A DNA stretch of 6,599 bases from Tidjanibacter sp. (GCA_017628675.1 JAGBYS010000146.1:1-6599); one strand, 5' to 3'. Positions 1-5,208 are shown, counted from the stretch's first letter. The notes: a model not told the origin generated them from the letters alone. Numbers and translations: made by a program.

Positions 1-30
1 ATCTCTATGACTAAAGTATTTAACGGCTAA
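1..30 (+). CDS. rpsE: 30S ribosomal protein S5 (uS5), C-terminal end only
   Basis: The first ten codons in frame 1 read ISMTKVFNG and then TAA. This resembles the S5 C-terminus of Bacteroidales, which usually ends in a short helix followed by a K-V-F-x-G type tail, and rpsE is the gene expected immediately before rpmD in this cluster. S5 sits in the small subunit near the mRNA entry and decoding region and contributes to translational accuracy. Only nine residues are visible, so the call leans on gene order. The gap to rpmD is 17 nt, which suggests co-transcription. Confidence 0.72.
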   Translation: MSMTKVFNG

Positions 31-47
31 TCGAATAGGAAGAAATT

Positions 48-233
48 ATGGCAAAATTGAAAATCACTCAGGTAAAGAGTCGCATTGGTCAGACTAAGAA
101 CCAGTGCAGCAACCTCGATGCCCTCGGTTTGCACAAAGTAAACCAGACTGTAGTGCACGAGGATTCGGCCATCATCCTCGGTATGATTAACAAGGTTAAA
201 CATCTGGTTAAGGTTGAGGCCGTTAACGAGTAG
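48..233 (+). CDS. rpmD: 50S ribosomal protein L30 (uL30)
   Basis: This 61-residue protein has the normal length of a bacterial L30. It opens with MAKLKITQVKSRIG, the beta strand and loop that start the L30 fold, and carries the family's central pattern LGLHKVNQTVVHED followed by a helix with GMINKVKHLVKVE. L30 is a small two-layer alpha/beta protein on the large subunit that contacts 23S rRNA. The ATG start is fixed by length and by homology; a weak AGGA lies about ten bases upstream. It sits between rpsE (17 nt upstream) and rplO (38 nt downstream), as in the spc operon. Nothing about it is unusual. Confidence 0.96.
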   Translation: MAKLKITQVKSRIGQTKNQCSNLDALGLHKVNQTVVHEDSAIILGMINKVKHLVKVEAVNE

Positions 234-271
234 TTCACAGAAGTATAAAAAAGTAAAAAAAGAAAATAACG

Positions 272-718
272 ATGAATTTAAGCAATCTTAAACCCGCAGC
301 AGGCTCGACTCACCACGAGAAGAGGATTGGTCGCGGTCAGGGTTCGGGCCACGGTGGTACCTCCACACGCGGTCACAAGGGTGCACAGTCGCGTTCGGGC
401 TACAGCCACAAGCTGGGCTTCGAGGGTGGTCAGATGCCTTTGCAGCGTCGTATGCCCAAGTTTGGTTTCACCAACATCAAACGCGTTGAGTACAAACCCA
501 TTAACCTTGATACTCTCGAGGCATTGGCAGCCAACAAGAACATCACCGACATCAACATCGAGACTCTCATCGAGGCTGGCTTCATTTCGAAGAACAACAG
601 GGTGAAAATCCTCGGTAAAGGTGAGCTCACCAAGGCTCTCAATGTAACCGCACACGCTTTCAGCCAGAGCGCTATCGCAGCAATCGAGGCTAAGGGTGGC
701 AAAGTTGAGAAACTCTAA
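272..718 (+). CDS. rplO: 50S ribosomal protein L15 (uL15)
   Basis: This 148-residue protein matches bacterial L15 along its whole length. Residues 17-42 form the Gly/Arg-rich N-terminal extension (KRIGRGQGSGHGG, then TSTRGHKGAQSRSG) that threads into 23S rRNA. Residues 49-66 hold GFEGGQMPLQRRMPKFGF, a hallmark of the family. Residues 111-146 (VKILGKGELTKALNV up to AAIEAKGG) are the conserved C-terminal globular signature. L15 is a late-assembly protein of the large subunit. The leader 234-271 is almost pure A with a few G and has no convincing Shine-Dalgarno sequence, as is common in Bacteroidota. Codon 3 is TTA, a codon otherwise absent from most of the gene. It is followed by secY after 28 nt. 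Confidence 0.98.
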   Translation: MNLSNLKPAAGSTHHEKRIGRGQGSGHGGTSTRGHKGAQSRSGYSHKLGFEGGQMPLQRRMPKFGFTNIKRVEYKPINLDTLEALAANKNITDINIETLIEAGFISKNNRVKILGKGELTKALNVTAHAFSQSAIAAIEAKGGKVEKL

Positions 719-746
719 TTTTATTACCAGTTAACAAAGTTAAGCG

Positions 747-2057
747 ATGAAACTTGTCGAAACCATTAAGAATATATCTAAGATTGAGGAGCTCAAGAAG
801 AGGGTTCTCTATACTCTTGGCCTTCTTCTTATATATAGGTTCGGAAGTTTTGTGGTGATTCCCGGTATCAACCCCAACGCACTGAGCGCCCTCAGCGCCC
901 AGACTGCCGACGGTCTGATGGGCCTTCTGGATATCTTCTCCGGTGGTGCATTCTCGAACGCGTCGATCTTTGCGCTTGGTGTTATGCCCTACATCTCGGC
1001 CTCGATTATCGTTCAGCTTCTGGGTATCGTAGTTCCCTACTTCCAGAGGTTGCAGCGCGAGGGTGAGAGCGGTCACCGCAAAATGAACCAGATTACAAGA
1101 TATCTGACCATTGCAGTTTTGTGCTTGCAGGGTCCCGCTTATCTTGCTAACCTGCACGCCCAGGCCTCTGGCGCTTTCGTCATGGGCTACAACGCCTTCT
1201 TCATCTTCTCCGCAATGGTAGTACTTATTGCCGGTACTATGTTCGTAATGTGGTTGGGTGAGAAGATCACCGACAAAGGTATTGGTAACGGTATCTCCAT
1301 GATCATTATGGTGGGTATCGTGGCTCGTCTGCCCCACGCCCTTTTGGCTGAGTTGGACGCCAGGACCAATGCTGCAACCGGTGGTTGGGTAATGTTGGTT
1401 GTTGAGTTCGTACTGCTCTACTTCATTCTTATGGCAGCTATCGCACTTGTGCAGGCTACCCGTAAGATTCCCGTGCAGTATGCAAAGCGTATTGTTGGTA
1501 ACAAGCAGTACGGTGGTGTGCGTCAGTACATTCCTCTGAAGGTTAATGCTGCCAATGTGATGCCTATCATCTTCGCACAGGCACTTATGTTCATCCCTAT
1601 GCTCTTCGGCAGGTGGGAGGCAACCCGAGGTATTGCTGCTGCATTCAACAACTACACAGGTTTCTGGTATAACTTCACATTCGCACTGTTGGTATTTGCC
1701 TTCACTTACTTCTACACTGCGATCATTGTGAACCCCCAGATGATGGCCGATGACCTCAAGCGTAATGGCGGTTTCATTCCCGGCGTTAAACCCGGTAAGG
1801 AGACTATGAGGTACATCGATACCGTCATGACAAGGATCACCCTCCCCGGCTCGATCTTCCTGGCAATCGTGGCTATTCTGCCCGCTTTTGCTGAGATGTT
1901 GGGCATCAACCGTCAGTTTGCGCTCTTCTTCGGAGGTACTTCGCTGCTGATCTTGGTGGGTGTGGTTCTTGACACTCTCAAACAGGTTGAGAGCTATCTG
2001 CTCCTTCGTCACTACGACGGTCTGATGAAGACCGGTAGGATCAAAGGTCGCTACTAG
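747..2057 (+). CDS. secY: Preprotein translocase channel subunit SecY
   Basis: SecY is the pore of the SecYEG complex in the inner membrane, through which SecA or the ribosome pushes secreted and membrane proteins. The 436-residue length is typical. About ten hydrophobic segments can be traced near residues 19-37, 74-93, 119-137, 150-170, 182-200, 213-235, 269-288, 309-329, 365-384 and 394-411, with the plug/TM2a region near 55-70. Conserved SecY motifs are GVMPYISASIIVQLL (78-92) and LGEKITDKGIGNGISM (170-185). The cytoplasmic loop C4 (236-268) contains KIPVQYAKR. Loop C5 (331-364) contains GFIPGVKPGKET, where Lys348 stands where E. coli has the essential Arg357. The gene has no TTA, CTA or TCA codons, so the complementary strand is open throughout. 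A short inverted repeat (TTAAC, AAA, GTTAA) lies at 731-743 just before the start. Confidence 0.98.
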   Translation: MKLVETIKNISKIEELKKRVLYTLGLLLIYRFGSFVVIPGINPNALSALSAQTADGLMGLLDIFSGGAFSNASIFALGVMPYISASIIVQLLGIVVPYFQRLQREGESGHRKMNQITRYLTIAVLCLQGPAYLANLHAQASGAFVMGYNAFFIFSAMVVLIAGTMFVMWLGEKITDKGIGNGISMIIMVGIVARLPHALLAELDARTNAATGGWVMLVVEFVLLYFILMAAIALVQATRKIPVQYAKRIVGNKQYGGVRQYIPLKVNAANVMPIIFAQALMFIPMLFGRWEATRGIAAAFNNYTGFWYNFTFALLVFAFTYFYTAIIVNPQMMADDLKRNGGFIPGVKPGKETMRYIDTVMTRITLPGSIFLAIVAILPAFAEMLGINRQFALFFGGTSLLILVGVVLDTLKQVESYLLLRHYDGLMKTGRIKGRY

Positions 2058-2072
2058 TCGTTCAACCTAAGG

Positions 2073-2095
2073 CTTACTTGAAAGTAAGAGTTTTT
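2073..2095 (+). other. Small stem-loop followed by five T in the secY-map gap
   Basis: CTTACT (2073-2078) and AGTAAG (2083-2088) are perfectly complementary around a TGAA tetraloop, and TTTTT follows at 2091-2095. The shape recalls a weak intrinsic terminator or attenuator. The stem is only six base pairs, has two G-C pairs, and is separated from the T run by two bases, so strong termination is unlikely. It may simply protect or pace the transcript between secY and map. Confidence 0.25.
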
Positions 2096-2115
2096 AGACA
2101 AAAAAGAGGATATAG

Positions 2116-2895
2116 ATGATATATCTCAAAACACAGGAAGAGGTCGAACTGCTGCGTGAGAATAACCTTCTGGTGAGCGCCACGCTCGCCGAGGTGGGCA
2201 AGCATATCCGTCCCGGGGTGACAACCCTGGAGCTGGATAGGATTGCCGAGGAGTTCATCCGTTCTCACGGAGCAGTTCCGGGCTTCCTGGGCTACGGCGG
2301 CTTTCCCAACACACTCTGTGTGTCGGTGAATGAGAATGTAGTCCACGGTATTCCTTCTTCCTACGCCCTGAAGGAGGGCGACATTGTGTCGGTGGATTGT
2401 GGCACAATTCTCAAGGGCTTCTATGGCGACTCGGCCTACACCTTTGCGGTGGGCGAGATTGCTCCCGAGGTGGAGCAGCTCCTGAGGGTCACCAAGGAGG
2501 CACTTGTGAAGGGTGCAGAGATGGCAGTTGCGGGCAACCGCGTGGGTGACATCTCGGCTGCTGTGCAGTCCCACGCCGAACACTATGGCTACGGAGTGGT
2601 ACGCGAACTTGTGGGTCACGGCCTTGGCCGCAAGATGCACGAGTCCCCCGAAGTGCCCAACTACGGTCGCCGCGGCACCGGCCCCCTGCTGAAGGAGGGA
2701 ATGGTGCTCTGCATCGAACCGATGATCAATATGGGGTCGAAGAATGTGGTCTTCGAGCGTGACGGCTGGACCGTCAGGACCAAAGACCGCAAACCCTCAG
2801 CCCACTTCGAATATGCGGTGGCAATACGCAACGGAGAGGTGGATGTGCTGACCGACTTCGGTATCATCGAGAGAGCCCTGGCGGAGATTAGGTAG
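2116..2895 (+). CDS. map: Methionine aminopeptidase, type I
   Basis: Map removes the initiator methionine from nascent proteins when the second residue is small, acting in the cytoplasm at the ribosome exit. The 259-residue protein is a complete type I enzyme without an N-terminal zinc-finger extension. All five metal ligands of the pita-bread fold can be placed: Asp94 (SVDCG), Asp105 (GFYGDSAYTF), His168 (VGHGLGRKMHESPEVPNYG), Glu201 (CIEPMIN) and Glu232 (HFEYAVAI). The substrate-side histidines His77 (NVVHGIP) and His175 are also present. It lies 58 nt after secY, a position usually held by adk-map or map alone; adk is absent, as in Bacteroidales. GAGG at 2107-2110, five bases before ATG, is a modest Shine-Dalgarno match. 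Codon use is slightly more GC-rich than in the ribosomal genes, with codons such as CTG and GCC common. Confidence 0.98.
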   Translation: MIYLKTQEEVELLRENNLLVSATLAEVGKHIRPGVTTLELDRIAEEFIRSHGAVPGFLGYGGFPNTLCVSVNENVVHGIPSSYALKEGDIVSVDCGTILKGFYGDSAYTFAVGEIAPEVEQLLRVTKEALVKGAEMAVAGNRVGDISAAVQSHAEHYGYGVVRELVGHGLGRKMHESPEVPNYGRRGTGPLLKEGMVLCIEPMINMGSKNVVFERDGWTVRTKDRKPSAHFEYAVAIRNGEVDVLTDFGIIERALAEIR

Positions 2896-2951
2896 GAGAG
2901 CGACACAGGAGCCACCAAAAGCGTAGACGGAAGCGCGTAAGTGATTGATAA

Positions 2952-2982
2952 TTTGGAAATACAAAGAAAATTACTATCTTTG
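2952..2982 (+). promoter_or_regulatory. Bacteroidota-type promoter before infA
   Basis: TTTG at 2952-2955 and TATCTTTG at 2975-2982 are separated by 19 nt. This matches the known Bacteroidota primary sigma factor consensus (TTTG at -33, 19-21 nt, TAnnTTTG at -7). Transcription should begin near 2987-2990, giving an A-rich leader of about 50 nt before infA. It lies in the 143-nt gap after map (2896-3038), so infA and the following genes can be transcribed separately from the upstream spc part. The match is at all fixed positions, which makes it the most convincing promoter in the window. Confidence 0.82.
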
Positions 2983-3012
2983 CGCGCTAAACAGAAAAAA
3001 GGAATTTCCAAA
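2952..3012. repeat. 9-bp inverted repeat spanning the infA promoter
   Basis: TTTGGAAAT (2952-2960), which includes the -33 element, is exactly complementary to ATTTCCAAA (3004-3012) in the infA leader. The two arms lie 43 nt apart and flank the -7 element. They could be paired operator half-sites or could fold only in read-through RNA coming from map. The AT-rich composition makes coincidence quite possible. Confidence 0.3.
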
Positions 3013-3038
3013 CACCAAAAACAAAACAAAAAACTCTT

Positions 3039-3257
3039 ATGGCAAAGCAAGCTGCTATCGAAAAGGACGGAACCATCGTGGAGGCGCTCAGCAACGCAAT
3101 GTTTCGCGTAGAGCTGGACAACGGCCACGTTATTACCGCCCACATTTCGGGAAAGATGAGGATGCACTACATCAAAATCCTTCCCGGTGACAAAGTAAAG
3201 GTAGAGATGTCGCCCTACGACTTGACTAAGGGCCGAATCTCTTTCCGTTACAAATAA
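3039..3257 (+). CDS. infA: Translation initiation factor IF-1
   Basis: IF-1 binds the ribosomal A site during initiation, together with IF-2 and IF-3. The 72-residue protein has the exact usual length and is a single S1-like OB fold. Recognisable blocks are [20 protein letters not shown] (11-30), [20 protein letters not shown] (31-50) and [20 protein letters not shown] (51-70), which are close to the E. coli protein. The ATG at 3039 gives the standard MAK start. The leader from the predicted transcription start is A-rich and has no Shine-Dalgarno sequence near the ATG. It has its own promoter in the preceding gap and is followed by an unusually long 320-nt gap before rpmJ. Confidence 0.98.
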   Translation: MAKQAAIEKDGTIVEALSNAMFRVELDNGHVITAHISGKMRMHYIKILPGDKVKVEMSPYDLTKGRISFRYK

Positions 3258-3307
3258 CCTCCCCGCCGACGACAAAGGGGTCAAGAGTACAGAGTGTTGC
3301 ACTGAGT

Positions 3308-3339
3308 GACACACAAGACAACAAGGTTGTGTTGGTGTC
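3308..3339 (+). repeat. Imperfect 13-bp hairpin with AAG loop
   Basis: GACAC (3308-3312) pairs with GTGTC (3335-3339), CAA (3314-3316) with TTG (3332-3334), and ACAAC (3318-3322) with GTTGT (3326-3330). This leaves one G-G mismatch (3317/3331), one bulged A (3313) and a three-base AAG loop. No T run follows, so it is not a classical terminator. It begins about 50 nt after the infA stop and may be a structured element of the rpmJ leader or a 3' stabiliser for infA mRNA. Confidence 0.5.
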
Positions 3340-3397
3340 CGCAAAGAGAGAATCGGTTGAGTGCCGAGGGCATTACAACGGGTTCTGCAGACGAGAC

Positions 3398-3463
3398 GGA
3401 TGGGTGTCAAGGACATCGCATCGAGGCTCGAAAAGAGGAAGGGTGGATGTCAAGGACATTGCA
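3398..3463 (+). repeat. Two 23-bp direct repeats with dyad cores, 43 bp apart
   Basis: Positions 3398-3420 and 3441-3463 differ at only three of 23 positions. Both contain TGTCAAGGACAT, whose arms TGTC and GACA are complementary around AAG; in the second copy the arms lengthen to ATGTC and GACAT. A looser third relative may lie at 3280-3304, where GTCAAG and TTGCACTG recur with a longer gap. The arrangement suits a pair of protein-binding sites or two small RNA hairpins, but no function can be read from sequence alone. Confidence 0.5.
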
Positions 3464-3530
3464 CTGCTCCGGTAAGAAGAAAAAAAGAGAAGAGTGTAGA
3501 CAGTCGCTACTTTTGGTTAACCTTTCGGCC

Positions 3531-3536
3531 AAGGAG
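3531..3536 (+). promoter_or_regulatory. Shine-Dalgarno match AAGGAG before a short leader ORF
   Basis: AAGGAG lies three bases before an ATG at 3540. It is the longest Shine-Dalgarno match immediately ahead of any start codon in this window, in a lineage that rarely uses such sites. The spacing is shorter than the usual optimum. Upstream CCTT (3521-3524) or TTGG (3513-3516) could pair with it (AAGG 3531-3534 or CCAA 3529-3532) and mask it. Confidence 0.35.
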
Positions 3537-3539
3537 ATT

Positions 3540-3581
3540 ATGCCACACAAAACAAACACAATTAAACACTTTTCAAGATGA
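3540..3581 (+). CDS. Candidate 13-codon leader ORF overlapping rpmJ start
   Basis: ATG at 3540 opens a 13-residue frame, [13 protein letters not shown], that ends in TGA at 3579-3581. The stop shares three bases with the rpmJ start codon, giving the ATGA overlap (3578-3581) typical of translationally coupled genes. AAGGAG precedes it. The peptide is basic and has no known family. If translated, ribosomes finishing it would be delivered to the rpmJ start, so it could set L36 and possibly downstream synthesis. The frame extends upstream in phase to another ATG at 3447, giving 44 residues, but that part uses AGA, TCA and CTA codons and looks non-coding. Chance occurrence of such a short ORF is a real alternative. 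Confidence 0.33.
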   Translation: MPHKTNTIKHFSR

Positions 3582-3694
3582 AAGTTAGAGCATCAATTAA
3601 GAAAAGAAGCGAGGATTGCAAAATCGTGAAGCGTGGCAACCACCTTTATGTAATTTGCAAGAAGAATCCTAAATTCAAAATGCGCCAAAAGTAA
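3578..3694 (+). CDS. rpmJ: 50S ribosomal protein L36 (bL36), reduced zinc site
   Basis: This is a complete 38-residue protein beginning [20 protein letters not shown] and ending [12 protein letters not shown], the length and pattern of bacterial L36, the smallest protein of the large subunit. In the zinc-binding form the metal is held by Cys11, Cys14, Cys27 and His33. Here Cys14 and Cys27 remain, but position 11 is Ser and position 33 is Phe, so a classical four-ligand zinc ribbon cannot form. Related Bacteroidales proteins are also known to lack some ligands. The start is fixed by the invariant MKVRAS. It overlaps the end of a possible leader ORF by four bases, and rpsM follows after 25 nt. 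Confidence 0.96.
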   Translation: MKVRASIKKRSEDCKIVKRGNHLYVICKKNPKFKMRQK

Positions 3695-3719
3695 TTAACT
3701 AAAAAGAGAAAGAAGATTT

Positions 3720-4100
3720 ATGGCACGAATAGTAGGTGTAGATTTACCTAAAAATAAACGCGGTGAGATCGGCTTGACCTATATTTACGGTATCGGCCGC
3801 AGCACTGCACGAATGATTCTTGATATGGCCGGCATCGACTACAACACCAAAGTTGATGACTGGACCGATGAGCAGGTAGGTGCAATCCGTAGCGCTATCG
3901 CCGAGAGCGGTATCAAAGTAGAGGGTGAGTGCCGTTCGCTCGTACAACTCAACATCAAACGACTGATGGACATCGGTTGCTACCGTGGTATCCGTCACCG
4001 TCTTGGTCTTCCCGTTCGTGGTCAGAGCACCAAGAACAACGCTCGTACTCGCAAGGGTAAGAAGAAGACCGTAGCAAACAAGAAAAAAGCAACTAAATAA
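3720..4100 (+). CDS. rpsM: 30S ribosomal protein S13 (uS13)
   Basis: S13 lies in the head of the small subunit, where it touches the P-site tRNA through its C-terminal tail and bridges to the large subunit. The 126 residues start [31 protein letters not shown] (24-34) marks the helix-two-turn-helix domain, and [20 protein letters not shown] (89-108) followed by RTRKGKKK is the S13 signature and basic tail. The tail is slightly longer than in E. coli and ends in a run of lysines. Only 25 nt separate it from rpmJ. That gap cannot hold the S4-binding pseudoknot that lies before rpsM in E. coli, so any control by S4 would have to act elsewhere. The codon TTA appears at position 9 only. Confidence 0.98.
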   Translation: MARIVGVDLPKNKRGEIGLTYIYGIGRSTARMILDMAGIDYNTKVDDWTDEQVGAIRSAIAESGIKVEGECRSLVQLNIKRLMDIGCYRGIRHRLGLPVRGQSTKNNARTRKGKKKTVANKKKATK

Positions 4101-4115
4101 TTAAAGTAGAGAGTT

Positions 4116-4505
4116 ATGGCAAAGAAACCAGTATCAGTTAAGAAGCGCGTTGTTAAGGTTGACGCAGTCGGTATGGCTTTTGTTCACTCGACTTTCAACA
4201 ATGTGATTATTACCATTACCAACGGTGTTGGTGAGGTTATCAGCTGGAGCTCGGCAGGTAAGATGGGCTTCCGCGGTTCGAAGAAGAACACTCCCTACGC
4301 AGCACAGACTGCAGCAGCAGACTGCGCAAAGGTTGCATATGACTTGGGCTTGCGTAAAGTGAAAGTATATGTGAAAGGCCCCGGCCAGGGTCGTGAGTCG
4401 GCAATCCGTACTATCGACGGTGCAGGTATCACCGTTACCGAGATTATCGATGTTACTCCCCTGCCCCACAACGGCTGCCGCGCTCCTAACCGTCGTCGCG
4501 TATAA
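4116..4505 (+). CDS. rpsK: 30S ribosomal protein S11 (uS11)
   Basis: S11 helps form the mRNA exit side of the small-subunit platform. The 129-residue length equals that of E. coli S11. The core runs from [20 protein letters not shown] (21-40) through [20 protein letters not shown] (43-62). [17 protein letters not shown] (84-100) and the C-terminal [18 protein letters not shown] (112-129) are family hallmarks. Asn119-Gly120 in the HNGC turn corresponds to the site reported to become isoaspartate in E. coli S11. The N-terminal ten residues are basic and variable. The gene starts 15 nt after rpsM, the closest spacing in the cluster, which suggests coupled translation. It is followed by a 63-nt gap before rpsD in which I see no promoter. 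Confidence 0.98.
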   Translation: MAKKPVSVKKRVVKVDAVGMAFVHSTFNNVIITITNGVGEVISWSSAGKMGFRGSKKNTPYAAQTAAADCAKVAYDLGLRKVKVYVKGPGQGRESAIRTIDGAGITVTEIIDVTPLPHNGCRAPNRRRV

Positions 4506-4568
4506 TCCTTCGACCCTTTAGGAGAGAGTAGACATTTAGTTTCAACACAAGAAAAACAAAGAATAACA

Positions 4569-5177
4569 ATGGCAAGATATACAGGTCCCAAAAGCAAAAT
4601 TGCTCGTAAGTTTGGCGAGCCTATTTTTGGTGCAGACAAGGTTCTCGACAAGAAGAACTATCCTGCTGGTCAGCACGGTCTGAACCGCAAGCGCAAAAAA
4701 GTTTCGGAGTACGGTACCCAGCTGAACGAGAAACAGAAAGCAAAATACACCTACGGTTTGTTGGAGCGTCAGTTCCACAACGCTTTTGACAAAGCAGCCG
4801 CTATGGGTGGTATTACCGGTGAGAACCTTCTGAAACTCCTCGAGAGCCGCTTGGACAATGTGGTATACCGTCTTGGTATCGCCCCCACCCGTGCAGCTGC
4901 TCGTCAGCTTGTTTCGCACCGCCACATCACCGTTAATGGTAGCGTGGTAAACATTCCTTCGTACAGCCTGAAGGCTGGTGATGTAGTAGCTGTTCGCGAG
5001 AAATCGAAGAGCCTCGAGACCATCACCGAGAGCCTCGCAGGTCGTCGCAACAACCAGTACGGCTGGCTCGAGTGGAACTCGGAGACTATGAGTGGTAAGT
5101 TCCTGCAGCGTCCCGAGCGCGAGGATATCCCCGAGACCATCAAAGAGCAGCTCATCGTCGAGTTGTACTCGAAATAG
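4569..5177 (+). CDS. rpsD: 30S ribosomal protein S4 (uS4), cysteine-free form
   Basis: S4 is a primary 16S rRNA-binding protein that nucleates assembly of the 5' domain; in E. coli it also represses its own operon. The 202 residues begin [20 protein letters not shown]. The conserved [19 protein letters not shown] (34-52) and YGLLERQF (62-69) follow. The S4 RNA-binding domain starts near residue 91 with [20 protein letters not shown] and continues through [13 protein letters not shown] to about residue 156. There is no cysteine, so this is the zinc-free type. The start is preceded by an A-rich leader without a Shine-Dalgarno match close to ATG; a GGAG at 4521-4524 is too distant to serve it. 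rpoA follows after 29 nt. Confidence 0.98.
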   Translation: MARYTGPKSKIARKFGEPIFGADKVLDKKNYPAGQHGLNRKRKKVSEYGTQLNEKQKAKYTYGLLERQFHNAFDKAAAMGGITGENLLKLLESRLDNVVYRLGIAPTRAAARQLVSHRHITVNGSVVNIPSYSLKAGDVVAVREKSKSLETITESLAGRRNNQYGWLEWNSETMSGKFLQRPEREDIPETIKEQLIVELYSK

Positions 5178-5189
5178 TACTTAACATAA

Positions 5190-5208
5190 ATAATTGATAG
5201 ACAATTAT
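5190..5208 (+). promoter_or_regulatory. Hairpin that includes the rpoA start codon
   Basis: ATAATTG (5190-5196) and CAATTAT (5202-5208) are perfectly complementary around a five-base loop, ATAGA. The right arm contains the first two bases of the rpoA ATG (5207-5209). In RNA this would make a seven-base-pair stem that partly hides the start codon. It is mostly A-U with one G-C pair, so it is weak and easily opened, for example by ribosomes terminating at rpsD 29 nt upstream. A role in coupling rpoA translation to rpsD is inference. Confidence 0.35.

Larger units (their letters stand above)
3258..3577 (+). other. Long structured spacer between infA and rpmJ
   Basis: This 320-nt stretch has no recognisable gene. 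It contains an imperfect hairpin (3308-3339), two near-identical 23-bp repeats (3398-3420 and 3441-3463), a purine tract (about 3474-3495), an isolated TAnnTTTG match (3508-3515) and a short candidate leader ORF (3540-3581). Neighbouring genes in the cluster are separated by 15-63 nt, or 143 nt where there is a promoter. Two longer open frames cross it (from GTG at 3306 and from GTG at 3361 or ATG at 3400). They use codons such as AGA, TCA, CTA and TTA that the flanking genes avoid, show no known motif, and run into rpmJ. The most likely reading is a regulatory leader or a decayed insertion; I cannot decide which. Confidence 0.6.

Noticed and set aside
731..743. TTAAC-AAA-GTTAA inverted repeat just before the secY start
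   Set aside because: Five pairs with a single G-C pair and a three-base loop is within chance for AT-rich sequence; noted only in the secY entry.
690..2012. A 440-codon open frame on the minus strand opposite secY
   Set aside because: It is in codon register with secY, so it only reflects absence of TTA, CTA and TCA codons in secY. It has no recognisable domain, and secY is an unmistakable gene.
2074..2640. A 188-codon open frame on the minus strand opposite map
   Set aside because: Also in codon register with map, rich in His and Cys as expected of an antisense artefact, with no family resemblance.
3261..3280. CCCC and GGGG pairing as an infA terminator
   Set aside because: Only four pairs with a 12-base loop and no T run afterwards.
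3508..3515. TACTTTTG as the -7 element of a second promoter before rpmJ
   Set aside because: It matches TAnnTTTG, but no TTTG or TTG lies 19-21 nt upstream, where the sequence is a purine tract. One element alone is too weak.
3306..3581. A 91-codon frame from GTG crossing the infA-rpmJ spacer
   Set aside because: It shows no motif, uses codons avoided by the neighbours, and lacks a clear ribosome site at its start. Only its last 13 codons, with their own Shine-Dalgarno match, are kept as a low-confidence leader ORF.
3361..3588. A 75-codon frame (GTG 3361, or ATG 3400) overlapping the start of rpmJ
   Set aside because: The early codons look moderately coding-like (MGVKDIASRLEKRKGG), but the rest is erratic, contains the repeat sequence and runs into rpmJ. 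No known family.
3695..3719. An E. coli-like S4-binding pseudoknot before rpsM
   Set aside because: The gap is only 25 nt, A/G-rich, and has no complementary segments able to form it.
4506..4568. A promoter in the 63-nt rpsK-rpsD gap
   Set aside because: The best candidate, TAGTTTCA, differs from TAnnTTTG at the last two bases and has no upstream TTTG at the right distance.
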